Below, piece after piece: positions 19,301-25,421 of a stretch of 64,000 bases of DNA (position 1 is its first letter; every line of letters starts with the position of its first letter). A program made the translations under genes and the position numbers. The stretch is from Amycolatopsis sp. NBC_01488 (GTDB lineage: Bacteria; Actinomycetota; Actinomycetes; Mycobacteriales; Pseudonocardiaceae), in contig NZ_CP109434.1 in NCBI RefSeq assembly GCF_036227105.1, forward strand, positions 3,724,001 through 3,788,000, written 5' to 3'. Below the pieces are notes generated by a model. It saw only the letters and a program-made list of their open reading frames with translations, was not told the DNA's origin and did not search any database.

Positions 19301-19635
19301 CGGTGACGGGCGGCGGCGCGCCCGGGAACGCGCCGGGCGTGGCACCGGTCCAGGCAGGGCTGCCGGACGTGCGGGTGCGCGTGTCGGACGGCCCGACCGG
19401 GCGGCTGCTGGTGCTCGCGGCCGAGCAGGAAGCGGGCTGGAAGGCTTCGGTGGGCGGCAAGAGCGTGCCGATCGTGCCGGCCTGGGGCCACCAGGTGGCG
19501 GTGTCGGTGCCGCCGGCGACGTCCGAGGTGACGGTGGAGTTCCCGGGGACGGAACGGAACCTGCTGCTGCTGGCCCAGCTGGCGGCGGTGCTGTTCACGC
19601 TGCTGACGGCGGTCCCGGCCCGGCGCCGCCCCTGA
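16360..19635 (+). CDS. Large membrane glycosyltransferase (GT2 domain plus polytopic domain)
   Basis: 1,091-residue protein. Residues about 15-260 form a GT-A family 2 transferase: start LAIVVCHNGENWLPLALSSL, DTGSTD for nucleotide-sugar binding, the HDDCAPE acidic motif, and REDLDFGWRANAAGG as the acceptor-side motif. A basic linker follows. An acidic Glu/Pro/Ala stretch (about 420-450) then precedes roughly ten membrane segments (about 455-850). The C-terminal extracytoplasmic domain (about 860-1060) is followed by a last helix. It would use a cytoplasmic sugar donor and may pass product outward. Neighbouring manB and manA suggest mannose- or rhamnose-type cell-envelope glycans, but donor and acceptor are unknown. 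TTG 16360 follows GGAG. Confidence 0.85.
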   Translation: MPRTAAPPALRTAPVLAIVVCHNGENWLPLALSSLRRSTVRPRHVLAVDTGSTDATPRLLAEATADPGPDSSPVLSGVITLSGDTGFAAAVAEAVAHATERWGDPGSWLWLLHDDCAPEPDCLDELLRVATKNPSATVLGALGLDWTDPRLIVEAGLSTDASGHRQQIAALGEEPAEVLAVPSAGSLVRRDAWDDLGGFDPDFPLLREDLDFGWRANAAGGLVLSVPTARVRHARAVTTGQRAADAVGTPLVAANRAHGLRVFLVNCSPFSFWLGMIRLPVLSVLRALAFVLLRRTGEARAEFAAATYLLSGRGGLRAARARRRRNPRPGTVRGLFTGRVTRLRNAVRAGIVGLVRRGVEEDVALGRVPETVETESAWVTPEALDARETRPVGPDALPAGALRGLSSRGSGLRRPGTLVAVALPETPAPEPVSESAEEAPAAVEEPEIVFVEVNRRRVLAATVFAPPVVLLVVMTALGLVVNRARLGLDLFGGKLLPVGGLGEIWSSYLTPWHAVAGGTGAPASATLPVLGTLGAVFAPLGGPAALVAILLLGDIPLAALSAYAATRRLRVRRWVRAVVAAAYALLPAATAGVAQGRLDVVVVHLVLPLVAAGIAGLLVRADTRWLHVSALSAFGVALLGAFSPLAHGLALAGLLIGFVVLPAPTGLARRIASVGIVVLLPLALLLPWPTVLLRHPELLVQGLGGAASAVSGTDLAGLDPGGPGAWPIGVAVIAAALVALVVRPTKLAAGGLALAALGAGGLVLVRLVTATPMQGGSPAHGHAGVPLLIVGAGLLWVVLGSWQRGGSAGVPSPWLPKVFAVAGVVVFLALAAGALVVGGQGPLRAGERPALAPEVSAELAASGRSVLDLAPDATRQIGGRLPHYGDDELAPTPGTPARLASWRRDLGQGDAAAVQRAFAAAAAAGVQFVVLPAGVDSQAYVPLAKDLVSVAAPTSDGRGVLRLLPPAGQVILISPEQAKAAVTGGGAPGNAPGVAPVQAGLPDVRVRVSDGPTGRLLVLAAEQEAGWKASVGGKSVPIVPAWGHQVAVSVPPATSEVTVEFPGTERNLLLLAQLAAVLFTLLTAVPARRRP

Positions 19636-19640
19636 CTCGA

Positions 19641-19669
19641 AGCGGCACTTTCCCTATGAAAGTGCCGCT
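19641..19669. terminator. Convergent hairpin including the stop codon of the zincin-like gene
   Basis: AGCGGCACTTTC and GAAAGTGCCGCT form a perfect 12-bp stem with loop CCTAT between the glycosyltransferase stop and the zincin-like gene on the other strand. The latter's TAG (19668-19670) lies in the stem. Confidence 0.7.
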
Positions 19670-20132
19670 ACTCGCCCTCGATGACGTCCGGCTCGACGCC
19701 GAGGTACCCCGCCACCTGCTCCACCAGCACGTCGTGAACCAGGTCGGCCAGCTCGGACGGGTCCTTCGCCCGCGCCTCCAGCGGCCGCCGGTACAGCACG
19801 ATCCGGGCCCGCGTCGGCATCCCCGTGCGGTCCACCCCGGCCGGCACCAGCCGCGACAACGGCACCGCGCCGTCGTGCAGCACGCCGTCCGAAGGCGCGC
19901 GGCCGTTCTCGCGGACCTCGGGTACGTCGTCGACCGCCACGTCGAGCTTCGTCAGCTCGTGGCGCCAGCGGGCTTCGATCGGCTCCAGCGCGTCGAGCAC
20001 CAGCGCGTCGAACCGCTCCGCGCGGCTCGCGGCGGCGGGCAGGGTCGCCGGGTACAGCGTCCCGCGCAGACCCCGGCCGTGCCGGTCCCGTCGCGAGCGC
20101 CGCCGCTGTCGGTAGTCACGAGCCGTCGCCAC
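19668..20132 (-). CDS. Zincin-like metallopeptidase-family protein, zinc site degenerate
   Basis: 154-residue protein that matches the position and type of Rv3259, a conserved actinobacterial protein annotated as metallopeptidase family. It begins with a very basic segment (DYRQRRRSRRDRHGRG). The body has IVLYRRPLEARAKDPSELAD and the terminal helix HDVLVEQVAGYLGVEPDVI. In active members of this fold that helix carries HExxH; here the corresponding residues read VEQVA, so the zinc ligands appear lost. It is probably not a protease, and a binding role is more likely. GTG 20130-20132 is the start. It diverges from the DUF3499 gene by 79 bp. Confidence 0.8.
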   Translation of the reverse strand: MATARDYRQRRRSRRDRHGRGLRGTLYPATLPAAASRAERFDALVLDALEPIEARWRHELTKLDVAVDDVPEVRENGRAPSDGVLHDGAVPLSRLVPAGVDRTGMPTRARIVLYRRPLEARAKDPSELADLVHDVLVEQVAGYLGVEPDVIEGE

Positions 20133-20211
20133 CCCGGAAGTCTATGCGGTCGGCACGTCCCAGCGCGTGTCGCTCCTCCTAGCTTGCGGCGACGCGCTAT
20201 CGTTTCGGATC

Positions 20212-20565
20212 GTGCGGAGCGTACGGAAGTGTTCGCGTACCGGCTGTCTCGAGCCGGCTGTGGCCACGCTGACGTATGCCTACAGCGACTCGACCGCCGT
20301 CGTCGGCCCCTTGGCCACCGCCTCCGAGCCGCACTCGTACGACCTCTGCGAAGCCCACGCGCTGCGGCTGACCGTCCCCAAGGGCTGGGAAGTCGTCCGG
20401 CACGAAGGCGCCTTCGCCGCGCCGGACCCGTCGGCCGACGAGCTGACGGCGCTGGCCGAGGCCGTGCGCGAGGCCGGCCGCCCCGGCAAGCCGGCCCCCG
20501 CGCCCGAGCCGGAGGGCCCGTCCGGGCGCCGCGGCCACCTGCGGGTCCTGCCCGGCCGCGCCTGA
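20212..20565 (+). CDS. DUF3499 family protein
   Basis: 117-residue cytoplasmic protein. The N-terminus VRSVRKCSRTGCLEPAVATL, then AYSDSTAVVGPLATASEP and YDLCEAHALRLTVPKGWEVV, matches DUF3499, represented by Rv3258c. Cys residues in C-x4-C and a later C-x2-H (LCEAH) look like a small zinc site. The C-terminal 40 residues are a Pro/Glu/Arg-rich tail. GTG 20212 is chosen from the family N-terminus. It has no Shine-Dalgarno, and TATCGT lies 8 bp upstream, so translation is probably leaderless. It is followed 80 bp later by manB, an order kept in mycobacteria. Function unknown. Confidence 0.9.
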   Translation: MRSVRKCSRTGCLEPAVATLTYAYSDSTAVVGPLATASEPHSYDLCEAHALRLTVPKGWEVVRHEGAFAAPDPSADELTALAEAVREAGRPGKPAPAPEPEGPSGRRGHLRVLPGRA

Positions 20566-20645
20566 ACGCGTAACCCACCTCCGTCGCCGGTAGGCTTTCC
20601 GCGCGGCGCAGCGGGCGCCGGGACGACTAATCGCGGGGAGACGGC

Positions 20646-22001
20646 GTGCCAGACCTTTCGGGCATCGTGAAGGCCTACGACATTCGCGGCGTGGTCGGCG
20701 AGCAGCTCGACGCGGACCTCGTCCGCGACTTCGGCGCCGCGTTCGCCCTGCTCATCAAGCCGGAAGCGCCGGCCGTGGTGATCGGGCACGACATGCGGGA
20801 CTCCTCGCCGGGACTGGCGGCGGCCTTCGCCGAGGGCGTCACCTCGCAGGGCCTCGACGTCGTGAGCATCGGGCTGGCCAGCACCGACCAGCTGTACTTC
20901 GCCTCGGGTTCGCTGAACCTGCCGGGCGCGATGTTCACCGCGAGCCACAACCCGGCCAAGTACAACGGCATCAAGATGTGCCGCGCGGGCGCGTCCCCGG
21001 TCGGCCAGGACACCGGGCTCGCCGAGATCCGCGACACCGTCGAGCAGGGCGTCCCCGGCTTCGAGGGCCAGCGCGGCACCGTCTCCGAGCGGGACGTCCT
21101 CGCCGACTACGCGGCCTACCTGCGCAACCTCGTCGACCTGTCGGGCAGCCGGCCGCTGAAGATCGTCGTCGACGCGGGCAACGGCATGGGCGGGCACACC
21201 GTCCCGACCGTCTTCGACGGGCTCCCGATCGACGTCGTCCCGATGTACTTCGAGCTCGACGGCAGCTTCCCGAACCACGAGGCCAACCCGCTCGACCCGG
21301 CCAACATCGTCGACCTGCAGGCGAAGGTGCGCGAGGTCGGCGCGGACGCCGGGGTGGCCTTCGACGGCGACGCCGACCGCTGCTTCATCGTCGACGAGCG
21401 CGGCGAGCCGGTTTCGCCGAGCGCGATCACCGCGCTAGTGGCCGTCCGCGAGCTGGCGAAGGACCCGGGCGGCACGGTCATCCACAACCTGATCACGTCC
21501 AAGGGCGTCCCGGAGATCGTCGCCGAGCACGGCGGCAAGCCGGTCCGCACCCGCGTCGGGCACTCGTTCATCAAGGCCGAGATGGCCCGCACCGGCGCCA
21601 TCTTCGGCGGCGAGCACTCCGCGCACTACTACTTCCGCGACTTCTGGCGCGCCGACACCGGCATGCTGGCGGCGCTGCACGTCCTCGCCGCGCTCGGCGA
21701 GCAGAACGGCCCGCTGTCCGAGCTGACCAGCGCGTACTCGCGCTACGCGGCGTCGGGCGAGATCAACTCGACCGTGGACGACCAGGTCGCGAAGATGATG
21801 GCCGTCAAGGACGCCTTCGGCGTCCGCACCGGCGTCGAGATCGACGAGCTGGACGGCCTGACCGTGCAGTTGCCCGGCGGCGCCTGGTTCAACCTGCGCC
21901 CGTCGAACACCGAACCGCTGCTGCGGCTCAACGTCGAAGCCGCGAACGCCGAGGCCGTGCAGGGGCTGGTGGACGAAGTACTCGCGATCATCCGCACCTG
22001 A
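20646..22001 (+). CDS. manB: Phosphomannomutase/phosphoglucomutase ManB
   Basis: 451-residue alpha-D-phosphohexomutase that converts mannose-6-phosphate to mannose-1-phosphate, the precursor of GDP-mannose for lipomannan, PIMs and other glycans. The active-site serine loop is TASHNPAKYNGIK, the metal loop is DGDADR, the sugar-specificity loop is GGEHSAHYY and the phosphate loop is RPSNTEPLLRL. All four are intact. GTG 20646 gives MPDLSGIVKAYDIRG, the usual start. It belongs to an operon-like set with the Trm112-like, TobH-like and manA genes. Confidence 0.96.
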   Translation: MPDLSGIVKAYDIRGVVGEQLDADLVRDFGAAFALLIKPEAPAVVIGHDMRDSSPGLAAAFAEGVTSQGLDVVSIGLASTDQLYFASGSLNLPGAMFTASHNPAKYNGIKMCRAGASPVGQDTGLAEIRDTVEQGVPGFEGQRGTVSERDVLADYAAYLRNLVDLSGSRPLKIVVDAGNGMGGHTVPTVFDGLPIDVVPMYFELDGSFPNHEANPLDPANIVDLQAKVREVGADAGVAFDGDADRCFIVDERGEPVSPSAITALVAVRELAKDPGGTVIHNLITSKGVPEIVAEHGGKPVRTRVGHSFIKAEMARTGAIFGGEHSAHYYFRDFWRADTGMLAALHVLAALGEQNGPLSELTSAYSRYAASGEINSTVDDQVAKMMAVKDAFGVRTGVEIDELDGLTVQLPGGAWFNLRPSNTEPLLRLNVEAANAEAVQGLVDEVLAIIRT

Positions 22002-22009
22002 CCGTCCAC

Positions 22010-22049
22010 GATGAAGGGCCGTAACCGTGTCCTGAAGGTGCCCTTCATC
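22010..22049 (+). terminator. Hairpin after manB
   Basis: GATGAAGGGC and GCCCTTCATC pair perfectly around a 20-nt loop, starting 8 bp after the stop. No T tract is present, so it may be partial and let transcription continue to the downstream genes. Confidence 0.5.
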
Positions 22050-22077
22050 ACACCCCTCTGCGTGGTATGGAGGAACC

Positions 22078-22299
22078 ATGGCCATCACGCTCGACGCCCA
22101 GCTCCTCGAGATCCTGGCGTGCCCGTCGCCCGATCACGCCCCGTTGCGCCCCGGGGCGCCGGGCGACCCCGAGGCCGACGCACTGACGTGCACCGAATGC
22201 GGCCGGGTGTACCCGGTCCGTGACGGGATCCCGGTGCTGCTCCTCGACGAGGCCACCGAGCCGGCGGACAACGGAAAATCCGATGCCGACAGTGCTTGA
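22078..22299 (+). CDS. Trm112-like small zinc protein
   Basis: 73-residue protein of the Trm112/UPF0434 (YcaR) family. It begins MAITLDAQLLEILACPSPDH. The paired Cys motif CTECGRVYPVRDGIPVLL is the family signature, with Cys residues at LACP and C-x2-C forming a zinc ribbon. In eukaryotes and some prokaryotes Trm112 stabilises methyltransferases. Bacterial members are usually of unknown role. ATG 22078 has TGGAGGAA just upstream. Its end overlaps the TobH-like gene by 17 bp, so the two are translated together. Confidence 0.9.
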   Translation: MAITLDAQLLEILACPSPDHAPLRPGAPGDPEADALTCTECGRVYPVRDGIPVLLLDEATEPADNGKSDADSA

Positions 22300-23377
22300 C
22301 GACTCGCTGCTCGACGACCCCGCGCGGCTGGCCGAGGCCGACAGCGCGGGGCTGCTCCGGGCGGCCGCGATGGCCGGCGCCCAGGTGCGGGCGGCCGCCG
22401 AGCTCGCCGCCGACATGGAGCTGGCCGAGCGGCTCGACGTCGGCCGCCCGCGCGCCGTCGTCCTCATCGACCGGCCAGGGGTGAGCCGGACGCTCACGCG
22501 GCTGCTCGCCGCGCTGCTCGCGCCGACGTGCCCGGTGCCGGTCGTGATCGCCGAAGTCGTGCCGAGCTGGATCGGCGCGCTCGACGTCGTGTTCGCGCAC
22601 ACCGACGACCCCGGAGACCGCGAACTCGCCGCGTCGCTGGAACGTGCCGCGCGCTTCGGCGCGTCCGTGGTGCTCTCCGCGCCGGCCGAGGGCCCGGTCG
22701 CGGCCGCGGTGGCGGGCAAGGGCCTGCTGCTGGCGCCGCGCATCCCGGTGCCGCCGGAGCTGGCGTTCCCGCGCGGCCTGGCCGCGGGGCTGCTCACCGC
22801 GAACGCGCTGGGCCTGCTGGTCTCCGACGTCGAGGTGCTGGCCGACCAGCTCGACCTGGAGGCCGAGAAGGACTACTTGGCCCGGGACTCGTTCGCGAAC
22901 CCGGCCAAGGCGCTCGCCCTGCGGGTCGCGGACCGCGTGCCGCTGCTGTGGGGGCTGGACCCGGTCGCGGTCGCCGTCGGCGAGCACGCTGCGCACGCGT
23001 TCGCCGCCCATGCGGCTACTGTGTGTGACGTTGAAGACTTTCGTCAGGCTTTGGCGCGCCCCGCGTTGCGGCGGGCGGCGCAATCGAGTGGCGCGGAGCG
23101 TGACATCTTCGCCGATCCGGACGATCCATCAGGTGACATCCCCACCCGGGTGCTGCTCCTCTCGGTGCGGACCGGTCCGGCGACGGACGCGGCCCGCTTC
23201 CAAGCGGAGGAACTGCTACCCGGTGCGGAGGTCATCGCCCCGGCCGAGGAGATCGAGGCCGACGAAATCGTGCGGGCCGCGGTGCTGGCGCTGCGGTTCG
23301 AACTGGCGGCGGTCTATCTCGGGCTGGCGGCGGGCAGCATCGGCGGCGCGGGCCGCTTCGCCCCCGCGACGGCGTGA
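22283..23377 (+). CDS. SIS-domain TobH-like protein (phosphomannose/phosphoglucose isomerase type)
   Basis: 364 residues from ATG 22283. Position between manB and manA and the overall pattern match Rv3256c, annotated as a TobH/SIS-domain protein of the bifunctional phosphoglucose/phosphomannose isomerase type. The N-terminal SIS-like half contains RAVVLIDRPGVSRTLTRLLA. The C-terminal half contains VRTGPATDAARFQAEEL, then EEIEADEIVRAAVLALRFEL, resembling the bacterial PGI C-terminal domain. A canonical isomerase active site is not obvious, so it may be regulatory. It overlaps the Trm112-like gene by 17 bp and lies 48 bp before manA. Confidence 0.8.
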   Translation: MPTVLDDSLLDDPARLAEADSAGLLRAAAMAGAQVRAAAELAADMELAERLDVGRPRAVVLIDRPGVSRTLTRLLAALLAPTCPVPVVIAEVVPSWIGALDVVFAHTDDPGDRELAASLERAARFGASVVLSAPAEGPVAAAVAGKGLLLAPRIPVPPELAFPRGLAAGLLTANALGLLVSDVEVLADQLDLEAEKDYLARDSFANPAKALALRVADRVPLLWGLDPVAVAVGEHAAHAFAAHAATVCDVEDFRQALARPALRRAAQSSGAERDIFADPDDPSGDIPTRVLLLSVRTGPATDAARFQAEELLPGAEVIAPAEEIEADEIVRAAVLALRFELAAVYLGLAAGSIGGAGRFAPATA

Positions 23378-23425
23378 GACCCGCCGAGCACCGGCCCCGG
23401 CCGGCGCCGAAGGAGTGGAGTTGAG

Positions 23426-24661
23426 GTGACAGTGGAGCTGCTGCGCAACGCGGTGCGGCCCTACGCCTGGGGATCGCGGACGGCGATCCCCGAGCTGCTG
23501 GGCCGTCCGGTACCCGCGCCGCACCCCGAGGCCGAGCTGTGGATGGGTGCCCACCCGGGTGACCCGTCGCACGTCATCGGCCCCGACGGGACCGAGCGGA
23601 GCCTGCTCGAGCTGGTCGACGCCGACCCGGTGACCCAGCTCGGCGAGCGGTGCGCGAAGCGGTGGGGCGGGCGGCTGCCGTTCCTGCTGAAGATCCTCGC
23701 CGCGGAAGAGCCGCTGTCGATGCAGGCGCACCCGTCGGCGGCGCAGGCCGCGGAGGGGCACGCCCGCGAGGAGCGGCTGGGCATCCCGCGTGACGCCGCG
23801 AACCGCAACTACCCGGACCCGACGGCGAAGCCGGAGCTGGTCTGCGCGCTGACGGAGTTCCACGCGCTGGCCGGCTTCCGCGCGCCGGACCGCACGGTGA
23901 AGCTGTTGAAGGCGATCGAGACGCCGGGGCTGGCGAAGTACACCGGGCTGATCGAGGCGCAGCCGGACCCGTCCGGGCTGCGGGCGCTGTTCACGACGTG
24001 GATCACGCTGCCGCAGCCGACGCTCGATTCGCTGTTGCCGGAGGTGCTGGACGCCTGCGTCCGGCACGTGCAGGAGCACGGCGAGTTCGCGGTCGAGTGC
24101 CGGACGATCCTCGAGCTGGGCGAGGCGCACCCGCGTGACGCGGGCGTGCTGGCGGCGTTGCTGCTCAACCGGCTGACGTTGCGCGCGGGCGAGGCGATCT
24201 ACCTGCCGGCCGGCAACCTGCACCTGTACCTGCACGGCACGGCCGTGGAGATCCTGGCGAACTCGGACAACATCCTGCGGTGCGGGCTGACGCCGAAGCA
24301 CGTGGACGTCCCGGAGCTGCTGCGCGTGGTCGACTTCGCGTGCGGCGAGATGCCGGTCCAGTGCGGCGACGGCGGCGACCGTCTTTCGGTCTACCGGACG
24401 GACGCGCCGGAGTTCGAGCTGTCGCGCGTCGAGTGGGCCGCGGGCCAGGACGACGAGATCGCGGTCGACAGCATCGGCCCGCAGATCCTGCTGTGCACGG
24501 CAGGTGACCTGCTCGTGACGGCCGACGACGGCGAGAAGGTCGAGCTGCGGCGGGGCCAGTCGGTGTGGCTGCCGGCGGCGGATCCGCCGGTGCGCGTGCG
24601 TTCCGTGGGCGGCGTGCGGTCCCAGCTGTTCCGGGCGACCGCGGGGACCTGCGAAGACTGA
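23426..24661 (+). CDS. manA: Mannose-6-phosphate isomerase, class I
   Basis: 411-residue zinc enzyme interconverting fructose-6-phosphate and mannose-6-phosphate, feeding ManB. The zinc and substrate motifs are LSMQAHPS (Gln and His ligands), ELVCALTEFHALAGFR (Glu ligand) and the signature YLPAGNLHLYLHGTAVEI (His ligand). The protein is full length with both cupin halves. GTG 23426 follows GGAG-containing sequence at 23411-23421. Together with manB it gives a complete F6P to Man-1-P route. A strong terminator follows and closes the mannose block. Confidence 0.96.
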   Translation: MTVELLRNAVRPYAWGSRTAIPELLGRPVPAPHPEAELWMGAHPGDPSHVIGPDGTERSLLELVDADPVTQLGERCAKRWGGRLPFLLKILAAEEPLSMQAHPSAAQAAEGHAREERLGIPRDAANRNYPDPTAKPELVCALTEFHALAGFRAPDRTVKLLKAIETPGLAKYTGLIEAQPDPSGLRALFTTWITLPQPTLDSLLPEVLDACVRHVQEHGEFAVECRTILELGEAHPRDAGVLAALLLNRLTLRAGEAIYLPAGNLHLYLHGTAVEILANSDNILRCGLTPKHVDVPELLRVVDFACGEMPVQCGDGGDRLSVYRTDAPEFELSRVEWAAGQDDEIAVDSIGPQILLCTAGDLLVTADDGEKVELRRGQSVWLPAADPPVRVRSVGGVRSQLFRATAGTCED

Positions 24662-24672
24662 CGGGGTTTGTC

Positions 24673-24708
24673 CGAAGGCCACCACCGGGGTTCCGGTGGT
24701 GGCCTTCG
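24673..24708 (+). terminator. Terminator after manA
   Basis: A perfect 16-bp stem CGAAGGCCACCACCGG with loop GGTT, 11 bp after the manA stop. It is followed by TCGTTTTGGG, giving a short T run. Confidence 0.85.
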
Positions 24709-25045
24709 TCGTTTTGGGCGCGGTCGTTTGTTTTTGGGCGCGGTCGTTCTGGGTGCCGGTCGTTCCGGTGCGGCGGGTTCTGTGTGCGTTCCGTGTGGCG
24801 GCTTCGGCCACGATCGACCCAGAGGGATGACCCTGGTGCGGTGCTGCGCGTCACCGGCCCGCTGGGGGTGGCGCCGGTCGGGCAACGCCCGGCGCCCGTG
24901 GGCTGGGGGTGGTGCCGCGAGGGGGCGGCACCACCCTGCGCTGCCGTGGGGATGCTGGGCGGGGGTGGCTCGCCGGTCGGGCGGGGAGGGCCGGCCGGCG
25001 GGGCGGCGCGCGAGAGCTGCCCTCGGTGGTGATCGCGGACGGATG
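24709..25045. other. Non-coding stretch with short repeats
   Basis: No convincing gene. It begins with three or four degenerate copies of TTTTGGGCGCGGTCGTT (24710-24775). A hairpin GGTGGTGCCGC/GCGGCACCACC lies at 24908-24935. G-rich sequence then leads into the 21-bp repeat array. Open frames here look like chance frames in GC-rich DNA. Confidence 0.5.
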
Positions 25046-25395
25046 TCGCGTGATTGAGGGCGGGTCTCGCGTGACTGGAGGCGGATTTCGCGTGATTGGA
25101 GGCGGATTTCGCGTGATTGGAGGCGGATTTCGCGTGATGGGGGCGGATCTCGCGTGACCGGAGGCGACCTCGCGCGGTCGGCCGGGCGTTTCGCGTGATT
25201 GGAGGCGGGTCTCGCGTGGCCGGGGCGGATCTCGCGTGACCAAGGCGACCTCGCGTGATCGGCCGCGGGTCTCGCGTGATTGGGGGCGGATGTCGCGTGA
25301 TTGGGAGCGGGTCTCGCGTGATTGGAGGGGGATCTCGCGTGATTGGCGGGGCATCTCGCGTGATTCGAGGGGCATCACGCTTGATTGGCGGGACG
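25046..25395. repeat. Tandem array of about 17 copies of a 21-bp repeat
   Basis: Units start with TCGCG (last one TCACG) at 25046, 25067, 25088, 25109, 25130, 25150, 25170, 25191, 25212, 25232, 25251, 25272, 25293, 25314, 25335, 25356 and 25375. The core is TCGCGTGATTGGAGGCGGAT. Most are 21 bp, several are 19-20 bp. Because 21 is a multiple of three, open frames with 7-residue repeats appear on both strands, but the shorter units break any single frame. There is no constant spacer, so it is not a CRISPR. It lies directly downstream of the AfsR-type gene. Confidence 0.9.
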
Positions 25396-25421
25396 ACACG
25401 GCTGGGCCGGGAGCGCCGGGG

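Noticed and set aside
25046..25395. CRISPR array
   Set aside because: Units are contiguous with no unique spacers, and no cas genes are present.
24851..25399. 182-codon minus-strand frame with seven-residue repeats over the 21-bp array
   Set aside because: The repeats are open only because 21 is a multiple of three; several units are 19-20 bp and there is no ribosome site or unique domain.
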